Shown here in pieces: positions 1-6,755 of a stretch of 24,865 nt of DNA. The notes below the pieces were generated by a model, which had not been told where the DNA came from, made no database searches, and worked only from the letters and a program-made list of their open reading frames with translations. How positions within the stretch are numbered: the stretch's first letter is position 1; each line of letters begins with the position of its first letter. The translations under genes and the position numbers were made by a program. Source of the stretch: JAWODU01 sp046483125 (lineage in GTDB: Bacteria; Verrucomicrobiota; Kiritimatiellia; UBA8416; JAWODU01); NCBI GenBank assembly GCA_046483125.1, contig JAWODU010000064.1, forward strand, positions 1 through 24,865, read 5' to 3'.

Positions 1-18
1 CGGTCTCTGGCGAGACCG
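1..18. repeat. 7-bp inverted repeat at left edge
   Basis: The first 18 bases form a perfect 7-bp stem (CGGTCTC / GAGACCG) around a TGGC loop, followed by a run of eight G. There is no T-tract on either side, so it is not a standard rho-independent terminator. It may belong to a structure or repeat that begins outside the window. The rest of 1-163 holds no recognisable gene. Confidence 0.5.
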
Positions 19-163
19 CGGGGGGGGATCTACCGCTTTGACTGTCACCCGTAACATGGCTCCAGCAGAAACCGTGCAGATCCAGGGGGACGTCAGTAGC
101 GGCTAACGTGCGGACCATTGAGGACAATGACCGCAGGCAATTCGGAGGAAAGGGCGTCCCGCT

Positions 164-342
164 TCAGCTATACAACCGACGCCCTACACGATTGAATTCA
201 AGTGCTTCCTGTAGTGTCTCCCGCAGGGAAGCAAGAAGCTCCTCTTGAGTATGCTCCTGACGGTTGCCCCGGGAACTTCCTCGATCCAGCCAATCCGCCA
301 ATTACCATCTTGTTTCGTTATAGCTGTGTATATGTTCTGCAT
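164..342 (-). pseudogene. HicB-family antitoxin, frameshifted
   Basis: The reading frame starts MQNIYTAITKQDGNWRIGW and continues IEEVPG, which is the N-terminal pattern of HicB/UPF0150-type antitoxins (they bind and neutralise the HicA RNase in type II toxin-antitoxin pairs). After VPG the open frame becomes unrelated and stops at about 184. Shifting frame at the GGGG run (about 266-271) gives NRQEHTQEELLASLRETLQ then EALEFNRVGRRLYS and a stop at 164-166, which is the expected HicB continuation. One missing G in that run explains the break. A longer ATG start at 375 exists, but the family alignment favours 342. No HicA-like toxin is visible on either side. The break could be a true pseudogene or a homopolymer base-calling error. 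Confidence 0.72.
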
Positions 343-375
343 TTTGCCACCCCAGAATAAGCTTTCCGTTTTCAA

Positions 376-688
376 TGGCGTTATCCATTCTTTCTTACAG
401 AACAGTTGTATTTAGACGGCTGATTTCGTTAATGCAGACGGCTTGAGTCGCCGTGTATAATTCAATGTTTGAGATTGTACAGCAAGACGGGGCAGAAACA
501 AGGAGGTAATGCACCGGAAAAGGGGAGAAAACACTGAATGAAGAAAGCGAGCGTGCAATTGTCGGTTGGAAGCGAACGGGTGGCGGGAAGACGGCGAGGC
601 GGCGGGGATGAGGAACAAGACGTGTTGATATTCTTCATGGGGGAAGTGTATAAAAGTCGCGACTCAAGACTGACAGGCGGAAGATCGC
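376..688. other. Gene-poor gap with a possible promoter
   Basis: About 310 bases separate the broken antitoxin from the CBM9-like gene. A perfect TATAAT lies at 456-461 on the plus strand, but no good -35 element sits 16-18 bases upstream, so it is only a weak promoter candidate for the gene at 689. The motif AGACGGCT occurs twice close together near 413-443. The small open frames here are arginine- or proline-rich and match nothing known. Confidence 0.3.
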
Positions 689-1363
689 ATGGAATACAGA
701 GTAACAGAACTGACGGCGAGGGCCCGTATTGACGCAGAGTGGGAGGAGCCGGTGTGGGAAGACGTGCCGGCACTGAGTATCGGGAACTGCATGGGCGGGA
801 AGCCGGCGCACATGCCGGATACCGGGGCGAAGATCGCCTGGCGGGCGGGCGAACTGTTTGTGATATTCCGGGTGGAAGACAGGTACGTGAGGGCGACGGC
901 CCAGCGCGATCAGGAAAGCGTGTGCGGGGACAGTTGCGTGGAGTTTTTCTTTACGCCGGGAGCCGACGTGTCCGCTGGATATTTCAACATCGAGATGAAC
1001 TGCGGCGGCACAATGCTGTTTCATTTCCAGAAGGCACGGGGAGAAGGGAGAGCGGTAATTGCAGAAAAGGATTGCAGGAGAATTGAGCGGGCGCATTCGC
1101 TTCCTGGAAAAGTTGAACCGGAGATAACGGATCCCGTGACATGGACGGTGGAGTACGCGCTTCCGGCGGATATTCTCGAAAAGTACTGCGAGGTCGACCG
1201 TCCGGCCCCGGGGATTGTGTGGCGGGGGAATTTCTACAAGTGCGGCGACAACACATCGCATCCTCACTGGCTCACGTGGGTGAGGGTGGGTCGCCCGAAA
1301 CCGGATTTTCACGTTCCGGGGTCGTTCGGGGTATTGAAATTTGCGGGGAAAGCAGAAAGCTGA
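689..1363 (+). CDS. Carbohydrate-binding family 9-like protein
   Basis: The 224-residue product resembles the CBM9-like/DUF1083 group, a beta-sandwich domain related to xylanase family 9 binding modules. Supporting stretches are the opening 'DAEWEEPVWEDVPALSI' type segment, a strand with AKIAWRAGELFVIFRVED (about 49-66), DSCVEFFFTP (about 80-89), YFNIEMNCGG (about 97-106), and the closing WRGNFYKCGD with HWLTWVRVG and FHVPGSFGVLKF. The domain fills the protein. No signal peptide is visible, so a cytoplasmic or fused-free binding role is unclear; proteins of this type are common in polysaccharide-degrading bacteria. The ATG follows GGCGGAAG at a suitable distance. The last codons and stop fall in a heptamer repeat (see 1351-1453). 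Substrate is unknown. Confidence 0.75.
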   Translation: MEYRVTELTARARIDAEWEEPVWEDVPALSIGNCMGGKPAHMPDTGAKIAWRAGELFVIFRVEDRYVRATAQRDQESVCGDSCVEFFFTPGADVSAGYFNIEMNCGGTMLFHFQKARGEGRAVIAEKDCRRIERAHSLPGKVEPEITDPVTWTVEYALPADILEKYCEVDRPAPGIVWRGNFYKCGDNTSHPHWLTWVRVGRPKPDFHVPGSFGVLKFAGKAES

Positions 1364-1453
1364 AATGGGGAAGGGAACCTTGAGCGTTGAACTTTGAACC
1401 AGGGTAAGGCGGCGGAGCTGAAAGCTGAATTCCCCATTTGACGGCTTGACGGT
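1351..1453 (+). repeat. Tandem heptamer repeats inside a 10-bp inverted repeat
   Basis: Three small period-7 tracts occur here: AGCAGAA-AGCTGAA (1351-1364), GAACCTT-GAGCGTT-GAACTTT-GAACCAG (1375-1402) and AGCTGAA-AGCTGAA (1416-1429). The perfect pair AAATGGGGAA (1363-1372) and TTCCCCATTT (1430-1439) brackets the middle tract. An octamer TTGACGGC/TTGACGGT pair follows (1438-1453). The stop codon of the upstream CBM9-like gene (1361-1363) lies inside the first tract. Confidence 0.75.
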
Positions 1454-1494
1454 GGGCCCGGAAGGTAGATAATGGAAATTGATTAGGGGAGAGA

Positions 1495-1503
1495 GGGGAG
1501 GAG
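1495..1503 (+). promoter_or_regulatory. Strong purine-rich ribosome-binding site
   Basis: The bases GGGGAGGAGAGC just ahead of the ATG at 1507 form a near-ideal Shine-Dalgarno sequence, fixing the start of the ABC ATPase gene. This is the strongest such site in the plus-strand cluster and fits a first gene of an operon. Confidence 0.7.
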
Positions 1504-1506
1504 AGC

Positions 1507-2436
1507 ATGATCCGGGTTAAAAATCTTACAAAACGGTTCGGCCGCACCACGGCGCTGGATAACATTTCCTTCGAAGTGAGACGCGGGGAAATACTGGGCA
1601 TTCTCGGGCCGAACGGCGCCGGCAAAACGACCCTGATGAGAGTGCTTTGCTCTTACCTGCCCCCCACGGGCGGAACCGTCAGGATAGACGGCTTGGATGT
1701 ATTCCGGGATTCCATGGAAGTACGGCGCAGGCTCGGTTACCTGCCGGAACGTGTGCCGATCTACAGGGAGATGAAGGTTGCCGAATATCTCAGGTACCGG
1801 GGGCGGATCAAGGGCCTGCGGGGTAAACGCCTTCTGAAACGCGTAGATGAAGTGATCCGGACGTGCGGGCTGGAGGCGGTGTCTTCAAGACTGGTGGGCC
1901 GGATATCGAAAGGCTACGTGCGGCGCGTGGGTCTCGCGGACAGCTTTGTGCACGAACCGCAGGTGCTTCTGCTCGATGAACCGGCGGCGGGGCTTGACCC
2001 CGTACAGGTCCGTAGGATGCGCTCGCTGATAAAAGAATTTGCCCTGCGGCACACCGTGGTGCTTTCGACACATATGCTGGCGGAAGTTGAGGAAGTGTGC
2101 GCGAGAGCGCTTATCATGGACAGGGGCAGGATCGCGGCTTCCGACACACCTGAAAACCTGAGAGGGCTTTTCAAGGGCAACGCTTTTGTGATTGTGGAGG
2201 CGGAAGGACCGGAGGAAAGAATAGAGGAGAGCCTGAGGTCCATCGGCGGAGTTAAAGAGGTCACAAGCGAGCAGAAAGGGCAGTGGTACCGCTATTCATG
2301 CGAATGCGAAGGTGAAAGGGACTTGAGACCGGAAGTGTGGTCGGCTATAGCCTCAAACGGCTGGAAAATAAGAGAACTTACCAGGAAAGAGGGCAGGCTG
2401 GAGGATGTGTTTATTTCTTTGATGGAGGACGGATGA
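1507..2436 (+). CDS. ABC-2 type transporter ATP-binding protein, GldA-like
   Basis: A 309-residue ATPase that would power the permease encoded next to it. Walker A is GPNGAGKTT (34-42); the signature is ISKGYVRRVG (133-142), the 'SKGY' variant typical of GldA/NatA-like exporters rather than LSGGQ; Walker B is VLLLDEP (153-159) with AGLDP D-loop; the switch histidine is in LSTHM (186-190). The Q-loop region reads YLPERVPIY, with no glutamine, as in related ABC-2 proteins that carry H or N there. The C-terminal 90 residues form the usual DUF4162-like tail ending in the phrase LEDVFISLMED. It sits 35 bases ahead of the permease gene, and its last codons overlap a heptamer repeat. The substrate is unknown. 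Confidence 0.93.
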   Translation: MIRVKNLTKRFGRTTALDNISFEVRRGEILGILGPNGAGKTTLMRVLCSYLPPTGGTVRIDGLDVFRDSMEVRRRLGYLPERVPIYREMKVAEYLRYRGRIKGLRGKRLLKRVDEVIRTCGLEAVSSRLVGRISKGYVRRVGLADSFVHEPQVLLLDEPAAGLDPVQVRRMRSLIKEFALRHTVVLSTHMLAEVEEVCARALIMDRGRIAASDTPENLRGLFKGNAFVIVEAEGPEERIEESLRSIGGVKEVTSEQKGQWYRYSCECEGERDLRPEVWSAIASNGWKIRELTRKEGRLEDVFISLMEDG

Positions 2437-2469
2437 CAGATGACGGACGACGGACGACGGACTAAGGAC
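2428..2469 (+). repeat. Heptamer tandem repeat (GACGGAT family), six units
   Basis: Six consecutive 7-base units read GACGGAT, GACAGAT, GACGGAC, GACGGAC, GACGGAC and TAAGGAC. The first overlaps the last two codons and stop of the ABC ATPase gene. The last, degenerate unit gives AAGGA just ahead of the permease ATG at 2472, so the repeat seems to supply that gene's ribosome-binding site. The same family recurs at 24445-24514. Confidence 0.85.
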
Positions 2470-2471
2470 TT

Positions 2472-3209
2472 ATGAGAAACATGCTGACAATCTGGCGCAG
2501 AGAGCTGGCTTCGTGCTTTCTGTCCCCTGTGGCGTACACGGTAATGATCGTGTTCATGGCGCTGACGGGCGTGGTGTTTCTGTCCGCGGTGTTCCTGAAC
2601 GAGGGAAGTATGGAGTCGGCCTACACCATACTGGCGGTTTCGGCGGCAATCTGTATGACCTTGCCGATCAGCGCCGTGTCCATGCGTATGTTCGCGGAGG
2701 AAAAACGCTCCGGGACGCTGGAGGTGCTGATGACGGCGCCCGTGACGGAGAGTGCAGTAGTACTTGGTAAATACGCCGGAGCGATGAGTTTTCTGATTGT
2801 TTCCTTAGTTCCCGTTTTGGGATACGTACTGGCGCTTGAATGGCTGAGCCCGGCCATGACGCTTTCGGCCTCGGACCCCGGGGCGCTGGTTGGGACATGC
2901 GTTATTGTGCTTCTGCTTTGCGCTTTTCTTACTTCAACAGGGCTTGTGATTTCGCTTCTGACGTCTCACCAGGCGGTGGCCGGCATAATAACATTGTGCG
3001 CGGTATGGGCAATGATACTGGCCGGATGGATTGTGTCGGTATCTCCCGTCGGCAATATGCCGTGGGTCGATTACATATCGGCGCTGGAGCATCTGGAGAT
3101 TTTTTCAAGAGGAACAGTGAAGCTGGGTCCGGTTGTGCTGTACGTGTCGGGCACGGTCTTCATGCTTTTTGCGGGGATAAGGGTGCTGGAATCGCGGCGT
3201 TGGCAGTGA
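2472..3209 (+). CDS. ABC-2 permease, GldF-like
   Basis: A 245-residue inner-membrane protein with about six hydrophobic segments (roughly residues 20-42, 52-72, 98-120, 135-160, 168-190 and 215-236). The diagnostic stretch is RMFAEEKRSGTLEVLMTAPV (about 72-91), which marks GldF/ABC-2 type permeases after the second membrane segment. It should pair with the ATPase encoded just upstream and with the GldG-like protein that follows at once (stop TGA directly followed by ATG). The ribosome-binding site AAGGA comes from the heptamer repeat. In Bacteroidetes gldA/F/G are needed for gliding, but homologous sets are widespread in non-gliding bacteria, so gliding should not be assumed. Confidence 0.9.
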   Translation: MRNMLTIWRRELASCFLSPVAYTVMIVFMALTGVVFLSAVFLNEGSMESAYTILAVSAAICMTLPISAVSMRMFAEEKRSGTLEVLMTAPVTESAVVLGKYAGAMSFLIVSLVPVLGYVLALEWLSPAMTLSASDPGALVGTCVIVLLLCAFLTSTGLVISLLTSHQAVAGIITLCAVWAMILAGWIVSVSPVGNMPWVDYISALEHLEIFSRGTVKLGPVVLYVSGTVFMLFAGIRVLESRRWQ

Positions 3210-4808
3210 ATGGAAAAGATGGATACAGACAGAACAGAACCGGTTAAACCCGGCACAGAAGAACTCGCGGACCTTAAGCTCGGGCGGAAGGGCATCCGGC
3301 GACAGCGGGCGCGGCGTTTCGCGGCAGGCACAAACGTTTGCCTGTCCGTTCTGCTGGCGGCGGTTCTCCTCGGGCTTGTGAATTATCTCGTTTACAATTA
3401 TCTGCCCGTGAGATGGGAGCTTGGACGCTTTAACTGCTACAGGCTGTCTTCAAGGACGCTGAAGCTGTTGGAGAACCTGAAGGCTCCGGTAACGGTCAGG
3501 AGTTTTGTCCGTTCGGGGCATAAATGGCACCGTTTCCTGAAGAACCTTCTGGACCAGTACGAGTACGTTTCAGAAACGTCGGCGGACGGACGGCTGGCAA
3601 TCGAAAGAGTGGACCCCGACAGGGACCTTGCAAGGGTTAAAGAGCTGAAAGAGGAATACGGCATAGAAGATCCGAATGTAATAGTATTTGAATCGCAAGG
3701 CAGGACAAAGCTTGTGGACGCGGACCGCATCATGGAAACGACGCGCAGAATTAACGTAAAAAGCCTTGAGAGTCTCCTTGAAGGGGGAGAGGCCGGGATG
3801 GAGACGGAGTTCCGGTTCCGCGGAGAACAGATGATTTCTTCGGCGATACAGAGCGTTACGCGCGGGGAGGTGCCCGTTGTGTGTTTCCTGACCGGGCACG
3901 GCGAAAGAAACACAGGGGATTACAAGAGAGATTCAGGTTATTCGGCTCTGGCGGCGAGGATGCGGCGTGACAACATCCGGGTCAAACAACTGCTCGCGGG
4001 CAGAGGGGGCATTCCGGAAGACTGTTCGGCGGTTGTTGTGGCCGGACCGGACCGGAGAATACCGCGCGTTGAATTGGATCTGCTGGCAAGATATCTGGAG
4101 CGTAACGGAAGGATGTGCTTTCTCCTGGACCCGGCCACGACCACGGGGCTGGAAGAACTGCTGGGCGAGTGGGGCGTGGAAATCCGCAACGAAGTGGCCG
4201 TTGACCCCACTCGAACCCTTACGGGCCGCGAACTCCTTGTGAAGCATTACGGAAACCATGAAATTACAAAGAACCTGGGCAATATCGTTACCGCCTTCTA
4301 CCTCCCGCGCACCGTCGGGCCTGCCGGGGAAGCCGAACCGGGGGACGCGGCGGCGGACAGACCTAGCGTCACGGTGCTGGCGTCTGCCACAGCCAGAGGC
4401 TGGGCCGAGTCGAACCTGAGACAGAGCCCGGCAAAGTTCGACGCCGGGGAGGACAGGCGGGGTCCGGTCCCCATAGCCGTGGCCGTGCGCAAGGGAGCAG
4501 AAGACGAGGCGGCAATGGAGCTTAAGACAACCCGCCTGGTTGTGATCGGGGATTCCCTGCTGGTTTCCAACGGCGCCCTCAGGCGCGGTCTGGGGGGCGA
4601 GGACTTCTTCATGAGCGCGATCAACTGGCTTCTCGAGCGGGAGGAACTGATGGCAATAGCTCCGAAGAATCCCGCGATTCTGCGGCTGGGAATGGCCCGG
4701 GACAGGCGCAATATCGCGTACGCGACGGTGGCGGGCGGTATGCCGGCGGTACTGACGCTGATTGGCATTGCGGTATGGCTGGTGAGGCGCCGGAGTCAGC
4801 GGTTATGA
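3210..4808 (+). CDS. GldG-like ABC transporter auxiliary protein
   Basis: A 532-residue protein with one N-terminal membrane segment (about 42-66, after a basic stretch) and one near the C-terminus (about 503-525, followed by RRRSQR), leaving a large domain outside the cytoplasm. The layout and phrases such as YRLSSRTLKLLENLKAPVTV (about 78-97), the FLTGHGE turn (about 226-232), and VVVIGDSLLVSNGAL with FFMSAINWLLERE near the end match the ABC-type 'uncharacterised transport, auxiliary component' family (PF09822/GldG). It begins on the base after the permease stop, so the two are translationally coupled. The last four bases overlap the next gene as ATGA. Its biochemical role is unknown even in the family; it may recognise the exported substrate. 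Confidence 0.88.
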   Translation: MEKMDTDRTEPVKPGTEELADLKLGRKGIRRQRARRFAAGTNVCLSVLLAAVLLGLVNYLVYNYLPVRWELGRFNCYRLSSRTLKLLENLKAPVTVRSFVRSGHKWHRFLKNLLDQYEYVSETSADGRLAIERVDPDRDLARVKELKEEYGIEDPNVIVFESQGRTKLVDADRIMETTRRINVKSLESLLEGGEAGMETEFRFRGEQMISSAIQSVTRGEVPVVCFLTGHGERNTGDYKRDSGYSALAARMRRDNIRVKQLLAGRGGIPEDCSAVVVAGPDRRIPRVELDLLARYLERNGRMCFLLDPATTTGLEELLGEWGVEIRNEVAVDPTRTLTGRELLVKHYGNHEITKNLGNIVTAFYLPRTVGPAGEAEPGDAAADRPSVTVLASATARGWAESNLRQSPAKFDAGEDRRGPVPIAVAVRKGAEDEAAMELKTTRLVVIGDSLLVSNGALRRGLGGEDFFMSAINWLLEREELMAIAPKNPAILRLGMARDRRNIAYATVAGGMPAVLTLIGIAVWLVRRRSQRL

Positions 4809-6724
4809 GACTGCGGACCACAATACGTCTTCTTGCGGCGGTATGCGTTATGGGAGCCGTTGTATACATGTGCGAGAGGCTCGGCGGCCGTGACGGTTCA
4901 GCCGAAGGGGCGGGAGCTCCCCTGATTGACCTGTCATTCGCGACTGTAGAATCCCTGGAGATACGCCGTGGTGACATGCAGGTAAAATGCCGGAAGATCG
5001 GAGGAGAGTGGCGCATTGAAGAACCGTTGGATGTCCGGGCCGATTCAGCCGGAATTCAGGCAATACTGGAGGTAGCCGGGGCAATCAAGCGGCGGGAAAT
5101 TGTTTCGGCCGCCGAGCGGGCCCAACGTGAACTGACGCTCGAAGACTACGGTCTGGCCGAGCCGCGGGCAGTCCTCGCGTTGGAAACGGGGACCGGGAGA
5201 AAGGAACTGCTGGCGGGAGCCGACTCGCCGCTGGGCCGTCAGCTTTACGTAAAGCTTTCAGACGAGGACGCGGTAATAGCCGTTTCTTCCCGGATCATTG
5301 ACGTATTGCCGGGTTCAGTTCAGGAATTGCGGGATAAATATCTCCTCCACGGTTCGGCCGACAGAACATGGCGGCTGGGTATACAGACCAGAAAGGGAGG
5401 CTTTATCGAGTTAGCGCGCGGCCAGAAGAGCAAATACTGGCTCTTTCAACAGCCGGATATCGGCAGAGCGGACCAGGGCCGTGTGCTTGGCATACTGGAG
5501 GCTCTCTATTCCGCACAGGTCCGGGAATTCGTATGGGATGAAGACCGGCCGCAGGAAGGTGAAGAGGAGACAGGGGAAGACGTTCCGCCGGATGCCGGGT
5601 CTCGATTCGAACTTTATCATCTTGCCGACGATGAAGCGCGGGTAAAGGTGATGCTGTGGCGGAGCGGAGAGGACGTGGGGGTGGAGCTTCTGTTCGGCAG
5701 GAAGGATACCGGGACCGAAAATAAAGTTTATGCGCGCAGAAAAGGCGTCAACTCGGTTTACGCGGTCGATCCTTCGGTACTGGAAGTACTGGACGTGGAA
5801 GTGAAAGATCTGCGTAACAGGAACGTTTTTACGATTGCCCCGGCGGACGTCATGTCTGTTTCCGTGCGGGAAAAGAACCGGGAACTTCTGATGGTGCGGT
5901 CGCACGGTTTGCCGTGGCGGATAACCGAGCCGGTGGACTGGCCGGCTGACCGGGGCACCGTAGATCAAATGCTGAGAGATCTGACGCGTCTCAGAATACT
6001 GTCATTTGCCGACGGGTCCGAGACAAATCTCGCCGTTATGGGATTGACTCCGGTGTCGTGCGAGATGAGAATTTCAACGGGAACCGTTGAAGGGGGGGCG
6101 GAGGCTGCAGGCAAAGAAACGGACGGACAGGGGCCGTTGACGGAAGGCGTGGCGATAGGCAGGAGGATTAACGGGCGAAGCGTGGTTTACGGGAAATTTA
6201 CTGATCGCGGAATACAATTCGGTGACGAGGCGACGGTGTTCACGCTTTCGGCGGAAGAAACGGCGCGTTTGGGGGAAACGGGGGCCGACCCGCTGGTGTA
6301 TCGCGACAAAACAATGCTTGCCCTTTCCGCGGAAAACATACGAAGGATAACCCTGATAAAATGCGGGAAAGAGGAAACAATAACGCGGGATGATTCCGGA
6401 GACTGGAAAAGCCCGGAAGGGGCCGGACCGGTGGACACCGAGGCGGTGGAGAGCATACTCTTCGCCGTATCCAATCTGCGCGCTTCAAAATTCGAGGCTT
6501 ACGCTCCGGAAAACCGCGCCCCTTATGGTCTCGCTGAACCGCATCTCACCTTGACGCTGGGTCTCAGCGGTTCGGAAGGCATTCAGAAATCGGTAATGAT
6601 CGGTTTCCGTTCGCCCGGGGAGGGTATATACGCCATGGTTAAGGGCGCGGACGTGATCTTTGTTCTCAGGAAGGCCGCCGTCGATATGCTCACCAGGGAC
6701 CTGATCAGGGCGAGCGGCGAGTAG
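4805..6724 (+). CDS. DUF4340 domain-containing protein
   Basis: A 639-residue protein starting MRLRTTIRLLAAVCVMGAV, a signal-anchor that puts the rest in the periplasm. Three DUF4340-like units are visible: about residues 35-120 (GGEWRIEEPLDVRADSA, then DYGLAEPR), 345-430 (PWRITEPVDWPADRG) and 505-610 (GDWKSPEGAGPVDTEAVES, then PYGLAEPH). Each has the W-R/K-x-x-x-P...D...V pattern. DUF4340 genes normally follow gldG-like genes, as here. The start at 4805 makes an ATGA overlap with the previous gene and has GGAG eight bases upstream; an ATG at 4775 in the same frame would add ten residues. The function is unknown but probably serves the same export system. Confidence 0.85.
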   Translation: MRLRTTIRLLAAVCVMGAVVYMCERLGGRDGSAEGAGAPLIDLSFATVESLEIRRGDMQVKCRKIGGEWRIEEPLDVRADSAGIQAILEVAGAIKRREIVSAAERAQRELTLEDYGLAEPRAVLALETGTGRKELLAGADSPLGRQLYVKLSDEDAVIAVSSRIIDVLPGSVQELRDKYLLHGSADRTWRLGIQTRKGGFIELARGQKSKYWLFQQPDIGRADQGRVLGILEALYSAQVREFVWDEDRPQEGEEETGEDVPPDAGSRFELYHLADDEARVKVMLWRSGEDVGVELLFGRKDTGTENKVYARRKGVNSVYAVDPSVLEVLDVEVKDLRNRNVFTIAPADVMSVSVREKNRELLMVRSHGLPWRITEPVDWPADRGTVDQMLRDLTRLRILSFADGSETNLAVMGLTPVSCEMRISTGTVEGGAEAAGKETDGQGPLTEGVAIGRRINGRSVVYGKFTDRGIQFGDEATVFTLSAEETARLGETGADPLVYRDKTMLALSAENIRRITLIKCGKEETITRDDSGDWKSPEGAGPVDTEAVESILFAVSNLRASKFEAYAPENRAPYGLAEPHLTLTLGLSGSEGIQKSVMIGFRSPGEGIYAMVKGADVIFVLRKAAVDMLTRDLIRASGE

Positions 6725-6755
6725 GCCCCCTTCCTGCAGACGGGCGGGTTGTTCC

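Noticed and set aside
538..732. 64-codon open frame ahead of the CBM9-like gene
   Set aside because: Low complexity with R/G-rich stretches, no known match, and it runs into the start of the real gene in another frame.
635..1312. 225-codon open frame opposite the CBM9-like gene
   Set aside because: Antisense shadow of a gene with domain support; its H/R/P-rich product matches nothing.
2472..4808. Complete gliding-motility locus
   Set aside because: Only GldA/F/G-like parts occur; such exporters are common in bacteria that do not glide.
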